Positions 14,956 to 22,622 of a stretch of DNA of 38,716 bases are shown piece by piece. The stretch covers positions 1 to 38,716 of the forward strand of contig CAZUJF010000047.1 of the NCBI GenBank assembly GCA_964619955.1, read 5' to 3'. Positions within the stretch are counted from its first letter, which is position 1. Each line of letters begins with the position of its first letter. This stretch comes from JACQFK01 sp964619955 (GTDB taxonomy: Bacteria > Planctomycetota > MHYJ01 > JACPRB01). A model generated the notes under the pieces. It was given only the letters and a program-made list of their open reading frames with translations. It was not told the origin of the DNA and did not search any database. The position numbers were made by a program, and so were the translations under genes.

Positions 14956-15900
14956 CTACGGTGCTTGGGGTGCGGGGAATTCGAGTTCGAGATCTTTCGG
15001 TGCCTTTTTCCTGAAGATTTGAAGGGGTACCGTCTTCCCGGGAGTGGGAATGAGGATCGGCTTGAGTTCAGAAAGATCCAAATTCTCAAGGCTCTTGCCA
15101 TCGAACTTCAGGAGGAGGTCGTAGGGAAGTAATGCTTGGGGGGATCCCATGAGATGTTTGGATTTCTGGACGATGCAGGGGTAGTAGTTGTTTCCATCCT
15201 TGCTGGCCAGCGTGACGTGGGTGCCCAAGGTTGACTGATCCCAAGAGGGCGACTCCCCCAGTTGATCGCTGGGAGGCAATTTCATCCGTATGGCATGGAC
15301 CAGCCATGGGACCACCAGGCCAAAGGATGGGTTCCTGGTCTTCGCCCAAGCCTTGGCATGGCATAGGGTCTCCCCATTCTTGTTGGCGCCGACGAGCGCC
15401 ACAAATGGGCTAAAATCCTGCGTTGCGTGCCCGGGAACCACTTGGCTGGAAAGGGTCGTGCCAGAGAATTTTGCGGAGCCGCCCGGAGTCTGCACCGTCC
15501 CGAGATGAGTGGAACTGGTGAGGATTCGTCCTGGCGGTACATACCTCGTTCCGTAGTCGTTCCGCATGGTGACACCCACGATGAGATCGGCTTGGGCTTG
15601 ATTGTCGACTATGGTGTAGCCCAGTACCTCGAGAGCGAACTTGCAGAGATGCAGAAGATGCTGCATCTCTATGTCTCCGACCTCGCCTTCCGGTGCAATA
15701 TTTGGGCTGGCTTCCGCATCTCGGAGCGGGACAAGAGCCAGTCGCGTATGCGTATTGAGTTTGAACTTGAAGACGTAGGTGAAGCTGGCAACGGGGGCGA
15801 AATCATCGCTGAAGGTGACGTACTTGGGGTAGGGGTTCCTGTTACAGCCGACAATCAGGAGCACCACGCCCAAGAGTGTGGCGTGTTTCAAATGTTTCAT
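14956..15900 (-). CDS. Putative lipoprotein with C-terminal PDZ-like segment
   Basis: Residues 1-19 (MKHLKHATLLGVVLLIVGC) form a lipoprotein signal with the modified Cys at 19. Residues about 60-125 contain ALEVLGYTIVDNQAQADLIVGV, a pattern seen in DUF4136-type lipoproteins. The end (about 255-310), DLLLKFDGKSLENLDLSEL, then VPLQIFRKK, looks like a PDZ-type ligand-binding domain. Base composition is near 50% GC, clearly lower than the surroundings, and codon use differs, which suggests later acquisition. It is alone on its strand with 136 bases to the next gene upstream, where no clear promoter is visible. Function unknown; envelope location is likely. Confidence 0.75.
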   Translation of the reverse strand: MKHLKHATLLGVVLLIVGCNRNPYPKYVTFSDDFAPVASFTYVFKFKLNTHTRLALVPLRDAEASPNIAPEGEVGDIEMQHLLHLCKFALEVLGYTIVDNQAQADLIVGVTMRNDYGTRYVPPGRILTSSTHLGTVQTPGGSAKFSGTTLSSQVVPGHATQDFSPFVALVGANKNGETLCHAKAWAKTRNPSFGLVVPWLVHAIRMKLPPSDQLGESPSWDQSTLGTHVTLASKDGNNYYPCIVQKSKHLMGSPQALLPYDLLLKFDGKSLENLDLSELKPILIPTPGKTVPLQIFRKKAPKDLELEFPAPQAP

Positions 15901-16036
15901 TCAACTCACTTCAAAGGTTCTGGGGAATCGATACAAGATCTTACTCGCAGGATACTGATGGTGAAGGGTAAAACGAGCGTCACTCGGTTCTGCACCACCA
16001 GAGAGCGGCTGCGCGCCTGGTTGGATTTCCCCGGCT

Positions 16037-16597
16037 CTACGCCCCCAGGAGCGCCTCGAGCCGGCGGACGATGCCCTCGATGCCCTGGTCCTCCCACCAG
16101 CGGGCCCACTTGCGGAGGTAGGCGGCGTCCAGGCTCTTCTGGCGCTTGAAGACGGCGCGCACGTCGACCCGGTCCTGCTCGCGGTCCGAGACGAGTTTGT
16201 AGAGGACCAGGTCCTCCGGCGAGACCACCGAGACCTGGCGGTCGAAGATCTTCACCGGCTTGCGCCGCGCGAAGGCGGATTTGTCGAAGGGGCTGTCGCC
16301 CAGCGTCAGGTCCAGGTGCCAGGGGCTCTTGGGCGCCCCGAAGGGCAGCCGCGCCCAGCCGCTCACCTGCATCTGCTGGATCGCCAGGTCCTCGTCCACC
16401 GCGAAGCCGTGCTTCGCCGCCGCCCGCATGTACTTGTAGGCGTGCCGCTCGGGGAGGAAGACCACCAGGTCCACGTCCTGCGTGTAGCGCGGCTCGCCCC
16501 AGAGCGCCGCCGCCATGCCGCCGTAGAGCAGCACGTCGAAAGGCCCCTCGGCCGCCGCATCGTGCGCGGCGAGAAAAACGGCGCGTGGATCAGACAT
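16037..16597 (-). CDS. AbiEii-like nucleotidyltransferase
   Basis: The 186-residue protein has the DNA polymerase beta-type nucleotidyltransferase start LYGGMAAALWGEPRYTQDVDLVVF (GG at 26-27, metal-binding DVD at 41-43) and later SPEDLVLYKLVSDREQDRVDV (about 126-146), a motif pair typical of AbiEii/AbiGii-type toxins and related MNT proteins. The ATG at 16597 overlaps the upstream stop by eight bases, so it is the last gene of a coupled three-gene operon. Known AbiEii toxins transfer nucleotides to tRNA and are paired with an antitoxin; here the upstream genes are tiny and unlike AbiEi. Toxin role is inference. Confidence 0.85.
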   Translation of the reverse strand: MSDPRAVFLAAHDAAAEGPFDVLLYGGMAAALWGEPRYTQDVDLVVFLPERHAYKYMRAAAKHGFAVDEDLAIQQMQVSGWARLPFGAPKSPWHLDLTLGDSPFDKSAFARRKPVKIFDRQVSVVSPEDLVLYKLVSDREQDRVDVRAVFKRQKSLDAAYLRKWARWWEDQGIEGIVRRLEALLGA

Positions 16598-16802
16598 GGC
16601 GGCGCCTCATGCGATGGGACAGGGACACGGGATGCCGGCGCCGGCGCCGGGGGGCCGTCAGCGGGGCCGACAGCAGCCCCTCCAGCAGCTCGATCGCCCG
16701 CTTCAAGGTCATCCCCTTGAGCTCGGCCTCGCGCGCTTCGCGGCTCGCCTTGGCCATCCGGGCCATCCGCGCCTTCCAGCGTCCCGCCATGACGCTCAGC
16801 AT
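16590..16802 (-). CDS. Small basic protein, middle gene of nucleotidyltransferase operon
   Basis: The 70-residue protein is strongly basic with a helical core (ARMARMAKASREAREAELKGMTLKRAIELLEGLL) and an Arg/His-rich tail. No family is recognised. It overlaps the first gene by seven bases and the nucleotidyltransferase by eight, the kind of ATG/TGA overlap used for coupled translation. ATG 16790 is an alternative start. In this position a nucleic-acid-binding antitoxin would be plausible, but the sequence alone does not show it. Confidence 0.65.
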   Translation of the reverse strand: MLSVMAGRWKARMARMAKASREAREAELKGMTLKRAIELLEGLLSAPLTAPRRRRRHPVSLSHRMRRRHV

Positions 16803-16972
16803 AACATACCGGGCGGAGGATGGGCCCGCTCCGCCGGCGTCGGCCCCTCCAGGGCCTCGAGCTCCTCCAGCCGCTCCTGCACCGTCCGCAATTCCAGCAG
16901 CGACGACAGTCTCCCCACCCGCTCATCCAGAGCCCGCAGCACTTCCTCCAGCCGCCCGTCCATCGATGTCAT
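16796..16972 (-). CDS. Small coiled-coil-like protein, first gene of nucleotidyltransferase operon
   Basis: The 58-residue protein is nearly all heptad-like helix: LEEVLRALDERVGRLSSLL, then RTVQERLEELEAL, then a Pro-rich tail ending GMLC. No family is recognised. ATG at 16972 is chosen because AAGGAG lies six bases upstream on the minus strand; a longer TTG-started version (to 17038) would cross the predicted promoter. It is transcribed from a promoter at 16997-17026 and overlaps the next gene by seven bases. Confidence 0.65.
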   Translation of the reverse strand: MTSMDGRLEEVLRALDERVGRLSSLLELRTVQERLEELEALEGPTPAERAHPPPGMLC

Positions 16973-16996
16973 CCGCAGCTCCTTTCGTGCCTCCGA

Positions 16997-17026
16997 GGAT
17001 AGTGTCGTCTGCTGCTGTGTCACAAT
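16997..17026 (-). promoter_or_regulatory. Promoter of the nucleotidyltransferase operon
   Basis: Minus-strand TTGTGA (17026-17021) and TATCCT (17002-16997) are 18 bases apart. The expected start site, near 16990, leaves a leader of about 17 bases with a good Shine-Dalgarno sequence before ATG 16972. Confidence 0.5.
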
Positions 17027-17103
17027 GGGTCGTAGCAAAGCGGACGCTCATTTTTCTATCGCCGGACGGCCCTCGGAGGTAATTAAGGGGGGAGACTTTC
17101 TTC

Positions 17104-20100
17104 ATGCTGAGCGTCCTGCTGCTGGTCCTCGTCCAGGCCGATCCCGCCGCGCCCGACTACGCGCGCGACATCCGGCCGATCCTGTCCAACACCTGCTTCA
17201 AGTGCCACGGGCCCGACGACAAGAAACGCGGCGGCAAACTCCGCCTCGACGACCGTGCCGCCGCCATCCGCAAGGGAGCGATCAGCCCCGGCAAGCCCGC
17301 CGCCAGCGAAGTCGTCCAGCGCCTCTTCAGCAAGGATCCCGAGGAGGTCATGCCGCCCCCGTCCGAGGTGAAACAGCTCACGGCCGCCCAGAAGGACCTC
17401 CTCAAACGCTGGATCGCCGCGGGCGCCGAGTACGCCCCTCATTGGGCCTTCGTCCCGCCCAAGCTCAGTCCCGCCCCCGCCGTCCGCGGCCAGGACTGGG
17501 TCCGCAATCCCATCGACAGCTACGTCCTCGCCCGCCTCGAGGCCGCGGGACTTGCGCCGCGCCCCGAGGCCGACCGCGCCACGCTCGCGCGCCGCGTCGC
17601 CCTCGACCTCACCGGCCTGCCCCCGACCCCGGAGGAGGCCGACGTCTTCCTCAAGGACCCCGCCCCCGACGCTTACGCCAAGTACGTCGAGCGTCTGCTC
17701 GCCTCACCCCACTACGGCGAACGCTGGGCCCGGCGCTGGCTCGACCTCGCGCGCTATGCCGACACCAACGGCTACGAGAAGGATCGCCCGCGCTCGATGT
17801 GGCCGTACCGCGACTGGGTCATCCGTGCCTACAACGACGACCTGCCCTTCGACCGCTTCACGATCGAGCAGCTCGCCGGCGACATGCTTCCGAACGCCGG
17901 CACCGAATCCCGCGTCGCCACCGGTTTTCACCGCAACACCATGATCAACGAGGAGGGCGGCATCGATCCGCTGGAGTTCCGCTTCCACGCCCTCGTCGAC
18001 CGCGTCAACACCAACGGCACCGTCTGGCTCGGCCTCACGCTGCTCTGCGTCCAGTGCCATACGCACAAGTACGACCCCATCCCGCATCAGGACTACTACC
18101 GCCTCATGGCCTTCCTGAACGGGTCGGACGAGGTCGAGATGCCCGTTCCGGATCCCTTCATCACGCAGCGCCGCGAGGAGCATGCGCGCAAGGTCGCCGC
18201 CGCCGAGGCGGCGCTGGAGTCGAAGTTCCCGCCCGACGGCGAGCTTCAGTGGGCGCCGCTGAAGCCCTCCAAGGTGGAGGCGGGCAAGGCCGCGACGGAA
18301 GTCCTCGAGGACGGCTCCGTCCGCACGGGCGGCGAGTCTCCGGAAAAGAACACGTATACGCTCACGTTCGACGCCGAGCTCGACGGCGTCGCCGCCTTGC
18401 GCCTCGAAGTCCTCACCGACGACAAACTGCCGCGCCGCGGACCCGGTCGCGCCGAGAACGGCAACTTCGTCGTGACCGAGTTGGTCCTGTCGCGCGCGGG
18501 CAAGCCGCTGCGCTTCTCCTGGGCGAGCGCGGACCACCAGCAGGACGGCTGGCCCGTGGCGGCGGCGTTCGACGGCAAGGCCGAGACCGGCTGGGCCATC
18601 GCGGCGGCGACGCCGGAGGCCACGAACGTGAACCGCAGCGCCGTGTTCCACCTCGAGACGCCCGCCGCGGGGAAGGGGCCCTGGACGCTGAAGATCGACC
18701 AGCAGTTCGGTCAGAAACACACGCTGGGACGCTTCCGCATCAGTCTCGGCCGATTTTCCGGCGGCGGCGATCTCGCCACCGGGCGGGCGCGGCACCTGGA
18801 GGCCAAACTCGCGGCGTGGACGACGGCGGAGTCCGCGAAAGCCGTCGCCTGGACGGTCCTCAAGCCCGTCGAGCTGAAATCCAACCTGCCGCTCTTCACG
18901 GTGGAGGCGGACCAGTCGGTCTTCGTCCACGGCGACATGACCAAGAGCGACGTCTACGAAGTCGGCTTCGACACGGGCGGGCGGCGGATCACGGCGCTGC
19001 GCCTGGAGGCGCTGACGGACGAGCGGCTGCCGAAGAACGGTCCCGGACGCGTGCATTACGAAGGCCCAGCGGGGGACTTCTGGCTGAGCGAGGTTTCCCT
19101 GAAAGCGGACGGGAAGGCCGCGCCGCTCGCGAAGCCGACGCAGAGCTTCGGGAAAAGCGCGGCGCTCGCGATCGACGGCGATCCCCAGACGGGCTGGTCG
19201 ATCTCCGGCGGCCAGGGACGCCCCCACACGGCGGTCTTCCAGCTCGCGCAGCCGCTGGACGGCGTCAGGCGCCTGGATCTGCGGATGCTCTTCGAACGCT
19301 ACTACGCCGCGGGGCTCGGCCGCTTTCGGATCTCCGTCACGGGCGATGAGCGGTCGGCCGAGGCTCGCGGCCTGGCCCCGGAGGTCGAAGCGGCGCTCTT
19401 GATCGGCGAGCGCAGTCCCGAACAGCGCGCGGCGATCCGGCGTCAGTTCCTGCAGTCGGCCCCCGAACTGGCCGGGGCGCGCAAGGAGCTGGATCAGCTG
19501 CGCGACGCGATGCCGAAGCATCCAAGCACGCTGGTCTTCCAGGAGCGCGATCCCCGCTTCCGCCGCGCGACGACGGTGCATCATCGCGGCGAGTTCCTGC
19601 AGCCGAAGGAGACCGTGACGCCGGAGGTGTTGTCGATCTTCGCGCCGCTGCCCGAGGGGGCGCCGCGGGACCGCCTCGCGTTCGCGCGCTGGCTGGTCAA
19701 CGGCGAGAACCCGCTGGTGGGTCGCGTCGTCATGAACCGGCTCTGGCAGTCGCTGTTCGGGCGGGGCATCGTCCGCACGACCGAGGACTTCGGCTTCCAG
19801 GGCGAGGCGCCCACGCATCCCGAACTGCTCGACTGGCTCGCGCTGGAATTCGTCCGGCAGGGCTGGTCGTGGAAGCAGATGCTGCGGATCCTCGTGACGA
19901 GCGCGACGTACCGGCAGTCCTCCGCCACGACCGCCGAGGCGCTGGCCCGCGATCCGGAGAACAAGCTCCTGGGCCGTTCGCCGAGAACGCGGCTCGAGGC
20001 GGAGCAACTGCGCGACGCGGCCCTGCGCGCGACCGGGCTGCTGTCCCCGAAGCTGGGGGGGCCCAGCGTCTTCCCGCCGCAGCCGCCGGGCATCACGACG

Positions 20101-20562
20101 GAAGGCACGTACGGGCCGCTGGCCTGGAACGTGAGCGGGGGCGAGGACCGCTACCGCCGCGGCCTCTACACGTTCGCCAAACGCACGGCGCCGTACGCGA
20201 TGTTCTCCACGTTCGACGGCCCCAGCGGCGAGGCCTGCCAGGCGCGGCGCGAAGTCTCGAACACGCCGTTGCAGGCGCTGACGCTGATGAACGACGAGGT
20301 CTTCATCGAGGCCTCCCGGCACGCGGGCAAGGTCCTGTCCGGGGAAGCCGGCTCCGACGAGGAGAAGGTCGAGCGCGCGTTCCGGCGTGTGCTGGTGCGG
20401 ACGCCGTCCGTCGAGGAGCGCGGCCTGCTCCTGAAATACCTGCAGTCGCAGCAGCGGCGCCTCGCGGCGAAGGAGCTGGACGCCGCGAAGCTGGGCGGGG
20501 ACGCGTGGACGCTGCTGGTGCGCGCGCTGCTGAATCTGGACGAGTTCGTGACGCGGAATTGA
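17104..20562 (+). CDS. PSCyt1-DUF1549-DUF1553 planctomycete heme-motif protein
   Basis: The 1152-residue exported protein starts with a very short hydrophobic leader, MLSVLLLVLVQA. The PSCyt1 domain follows with heme-binding CFKCH at 31-35 and the MPP(P) motif near 83-86. DUF1549 covers about 130-345 and includes a second heme-like CVQCH at 315-319. Between about 386 and 750 lie two copies of one beta-rich domain (see findings). DUF1553 spans about 800-1110, with RDRLAFARWLV, NRLWQSLFGRGIV and SATYRQSS. Family function is not established; such proteins are paired with DUF1501 partners and thought to act on polymers outside the cytoplasm. A Shine-Dalgarno-like run of Gs precedes ATG 17104. The DUF1501 gene begins two bases after its stop. 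Confidence 0.92.
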   Translation: MLSVLLLVLVQADPAAPDYARDIRPILSNTCFKCHGPDDKKRGGKLRLDDRAAAIRKGAISPGKPAASEVVQRLFSKDPEEVMPPPSEVKQLTAAQKDLLKRWIAAGAEYAPHWAFVPPKLSPAPAVRGQDWVRNPIDSYVLARLEAAGLAPRPEADRATLARRVALDLTGLPPTPEEADVFLKDPAPDAYAKYVERLLASPHYGERWARRWLDLARYADTNGYEKDRPRSMWPYRDWVIRAYNDDLPFDRFTIEQLAGDMLPNAGTESRVATGFHRNTMINEEGGIDPLEFRFHALVDRVNTNGTVWLGLTLLCVQCHTHKYDPIPHQDYYRLMAFLNGSDEVEMPVPDPFITQRREEHARKVAAAEAALESKFPPDGELQWAPLKPSKVEAGKAATEVLEDGSVRTGGESPEKNTYTLTFDAELDGVAALRLEVLTDDKLPRRGPGRAENGNFVVTELVLSRAGKPLRFSWASADHQQDGWPVAAAFDGKAETGWAIAAATPEATNVNRSAVFHLETPAAGKGPWTLKIDQQFGQKHTLGRFRISLGRFSGGGDLATGRARHLEAKLAAWTTAESAKAVAWTVLKPVELKSNLPLFTVEADQSVFVHGDMTKSDVYEVGFDTGGRRITALRLEALTDERLPKNGPGRVHYEGPAGDFWLSEVSLKADGKAAPLAKPTQSFGKSAALAIDGDPQTGWSISGGQGRPHTAVFQLAQPLDGVRRLDLRMLFERYYAAGLGRFRISVTGDERSAEARGLAPEVEAALLIGERSPEQRAAIRRQFLQSAPELAGARKELDQLRDAMPKHPSTLVFQERDPRFRRATTVHHRGEFLQPKETVTPEVLSIFAPLPEGAPRDRLAFARWLVNGENPLVGRVVMNRLWQSLFGRGIVRTTEDFGFQGEAPTHPELLDWLALEFVRQGWSWKQMLRILVTSATYRQSSATTAEALARDPENKLLGRSPRTRLEAEQLRDAALRATGLLSPKLGGPSVFPPQPPGITTEGTYGPLAWNVSGGEDRYRRGLYTFAKRTAPYAMFSTFDGPSGEACQARREVSNTPLQALTLMNDEVFIEASRHAGKVLSGEAGSDEEKVERAFRRVLVRTPSVEERGLLLKYLQSQQRRLAAKELDAAKLGGDAWTLLVRALLNLDEFVTRN

Positions 20563-20564
20563 GG

Positions 20565-21992
20565 ATGGACATGGATTGCTGCGACAACGTCGCGCGCCGG
20601 CACTTCCTGAAGGACTGCGGGGTGGGCCTCGGCAAGGTCGCGCTGGCGTCGCTGCTTGGCGGCTCCGCGTTGCGCGCCGACGACCGGAAGAACGCGCTCG
20701 CGGCGAAGGCGCCGCAGTACCCGGCGAAGGCGAAGGCGGTGATCCATCTTTTCATGTCGGGCGCGCCGAGCCATCTGGACCTTTTCGACTACAAACCCAA
20801 GCTCAAGGATCTGGAGGGCAAGCCCCTGCCGGCGAGCATCATCGGGACGCAGCGCTTCGCATTCATCCGCGGGGATGCGGGCGTGCTGGCGCCGCAGTTC
20901 AAGTTCGCGAAGCACGGTCAGAGCGGCATGGAGCTCTCGGAGATGCTGCCGCACCTGGCGAAGGTCGTGGACGACGTCTGTTTCATCCGCTCGGTGCACA
21001 CGGACCAGTTCAACCACGCGCCGGCGCAGCTGTTCTTCAACACGGGCTTCCCCCAGCCGGGGCGGCCGAGCCTGGGCTCGTGGGCGGTGTACGGGCTGGG
21101 GTCGGAGTCCCAGAACCTGCCCGCGTTCGTCGTCATGTCGACGGGCTCCGGGATCAGCGGAGGCGCCGCGCTCTGGTCCAGCGGCTTCATGCCGACGGTC
21201 TACAGCGGGGTGCGTTTCCGGAACTCCAGCGAGCCGATCCTGAACGTGACGAGTCCGGCGGGCGTGGACGCGAAGCTGCAACGGGAGACCCTGGACCTGG
21301 TGGGGGAGCTGAACCGGAGGCGCCTGGGCGAGCTGGGCGATCCGGAGATCGAGACGCGGGTGGCCGCGTACGAGATGGCGTACCGCCTGCAGACCTCGGC
21401 GCCGGAGCTGATGGACCTGAAGGGCGAGTCGAAGGAGACGCTGGAGCTCTACGGGATCGCGGATCCCTCGAAGGCGTCGTTCGCGCGGGCCTGCCTGCTG
21501 GCGCGGCGCATGGTGGAGCGCGGCGTGCGCTTCATCAACATCTTCCACGAGGGCTGGGACGCGCACAGCGACGTGGCGGGCAACCTGCGGAACAACTGCG
21601 GCCAGACGGACCGCGGCTCGGCGGCGCTGCTGGCGGACCTCAAGCGCACGGGCCTGCTGGACTCGACGCTGCTGATCTGGGGCGGCGAGTTCGGGCGCAC
21701 GCCGATGGTGGAGACGAACGCGGCGCTGGGGCGGAGCCGGGGCCGCGACCATCACCCGCACGCGTACACGATGTGGATGGCGGGGGGCGGCGTGAAGCCC
21801 GGGCTCCAGTACGGCACGACGGACGACCTCGGCTACAATATCATCGAGAACCCGGTGCACGTGCACGATTTGCAGGCGACGATCCTGCATTTGATGGGCA
21901 TGGACCACGAGCGCCTGACGTACCGGTACGCGGGACGCGACTTCCGTCTGACGGACATCCACGGTAAGCTCGTGAAGGGCATCCTGGCATAG
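20565..21992 (+). CDS. Tat-exported DUF1501 protein
   Basis: The 475-residue protein has a twin-arginine signal, RRHFLKDCGVGLGKVALASL (about 11-30), followed by a DUF1501 domain. Visible landmarks are FMSGAPSHLDLFDYKP (metal-binding-like His and Asp), SVHTDQFNHAPAQLFFNTG, HEGWDAHSD, WGGEFGRTPM and GRDHHPHAYTMWMAGGGVKPG. These features place it in the sulfatase/alkaline-phosphatase-like group, whose real substrates are unknown. It is translationally close-coupled to the heme-motif protein (two-base gap). ATG 20565 was taken, ATG 20571 being an alternative. Export in folded form fits a metalloprotein working with the PSCyt1 partner. Confidence 0.93.
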   Translation: MDMDCCDNVARRHFLKDCGVGLGKVALASLLGGSALRADDRKNALAAKAPQYPAKAKAVIHLFMSGAPSHLDLFDYKPKLKDLEGKPLPASIIGTQRFAFIRGDAGVLAPQFKFAKHGQSGMELSEMLPHLAKVVDDVCFIRSVHTDQFNHAPAQLFFNTGFPQPGRPSLGSWAVYGLGSESQNLPAFVVMSTGSGISGGAALWSSGFMPTVYSGVRFRNSSEPILNVTSPAGVDAKLQRETLDLVGELNRRRLGELGDPEIETRVAAYEMAYRLQTSAPELMDLKGESKETLELYGIADPSKASFARACLLARRMVERGVRFINIFHEGWDAHSDVAGNLRNNCGQTDRGSAALLADLKRTGLLDSTLLIWGGEFGRTPMVETNAALGRSRGRDHHPHAYTMWMAGGGVKPGLQYGTTDDLGYNIIENPVHVHDLQATILHLMGMDHERLTYRYAGRDFRLTDIHGKLVKGILA

Positions 21993-22021
21993 GTGCCGGA
22001 ACCTTTTCGGAGGGCTGAACG

Positions 22022-22306
22022 GTGGATTGGAAACTCCTGCTGATGACGTTCGGGACGGTGTTTCTCGCGGAACTCGGGGACAAGACGCAGCTGGCGACGC
22101 TCGCGTTCACGGCGGACTCGAAGAAGCCGTGGACGATCTTTCTGGCGTCCTCGCTGGCGCTGGTGACGGTGACGGCGATCGGGGTGGCGGCGGGCTCGGT
22201 CCTGAACCGCTGGGTGAACCCCCTGTGGGTGCGCCGCGGCTCCGCGCTGCTCTTCGTCGTGATCGGCGTCTGGCTGCTCGCGCTGGAGTTCCGCAAGCCG
22301 GCATAG
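22022..22306 (+). CDS. Half-size GDT1/TMEM165 (UPF0016) family transporter
   Basis: The 94-residue protein has the family signature ELGDKTQLA at about residues 17-25, a first helix MDWKLLLMTFGTVFLA and two further membrane segments (about 42-60 and 73-90). Family members are proposed to move Mn2+ or Ca2+ across membranes. Most have two copies of the motif; this one has a single copy and must assemble as a homodimer or with a partner (inference). GTG 22022 follows GGAGGG (22009-22014) at correct distance. It is 29 bases after the DUF1501 stop and could be co-transcribed. Confidence 0.88.
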   Translation: MDWKLLLMTFGTVFLAELGDKTQLATLAFTADSKKPWTIFLASSLALVTVTAIGVAAGSVLNRWVNPLWVRRGSALLFVVIGVWLLALEFRKPA

Positions 22307-22333
22307 GACTGCCGGCCGGTCGCCAGAGTGAAA

Positions 22334-22407
22334 TGGCTGGGGTGCTAGGATTCGAACCTAGACAAGCAGATTCAGAGTCTGCGGTGCTACCGTTACACTA
22401 CACCCCA
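22334..22407 (-). tRNA. trnQ: tRNA-Gln (CTG)
   Basis: On the minus strand the sequence folds as a 74-base tRNA including an encoded CCA end. The acceptor arm is TGGGGTG/CACCCCA, with discriminator G; the D arm is GTG..CAC. The anticodon stem is GCAGA/TCTGC with loop CTCTGAA, giving anticodon CTG (reads CAG). The T arm is CTAGG-TTCGAAT-CCTAG. It is convergent with the GDT1 gene. Confidence 0.97.
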
Positions 22408-22439
22408 GCGAAGAGGCTTTTTCTAGTGGAACGCGCGTT

Positions 22440-22467
22440 ATTCTAAGCAGACCCCGGGGCAAATCAA
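22440..22467 (-). promoter_or_regulatory. Promoter of tRNA-Gln
   Basis: Minus-strand TTGATT (22467-22462) and TAGAAT (22445-22440) are 16 bases apart. The start site would fall about 25 bases before the mature 5' end. The stretch 22446-22622 otherwise holds only the upstream region of the next gene. Confidence 0.55.
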
Positions 22468-22622
22468 TAGCAAAGTCTCAGGCGGCCCGTTCTCCGCAAG
22501 CTGCGTGCTCGATACCGTGTTCAACGGCTCTTGCTTGGAGGGCAGCCTCCAACCCCCCGTTGATTTTGACGCCCGGCCTACGAATTCTTGTCCAATTCGC
22601 GGAGGCCGCGGCAAGAGTGGGC

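Noticed and set aside
14803..15132. Short plus-strand open frames opposite the lipoprotein gene
   Set aside because: The minus-strand frame has a lipobox and domain-like segments, while these have no recognisable features and no ribosome site.
16973..17038. Longer TTG-started version of the 58-residue protein
   Set aside because: The extra 22 residues would cross the predicted -10, and ATG 16972 has an ideal Shine-Dalgarno sequence.
13801..17103. Integrated mobile element covering the accessory patch
   Set aside because: No integrase, transposase, terminal repeats or attachment-site duplication could be found; the tRNA lies more than 5 kb away.
16596..19349. 917-residue open frame on the plus strand
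   Set aside because: Overlaps the same-strand DUF1549 gene in another frame and covers the antisense operon; product is low complexity.
17704..20322. 872-residue open frame on the minus strand
   Set aside because: Antisense to the DUF1549-DUF1553 gene; composition is Arg/Ala/Gly-rich without family motifs.
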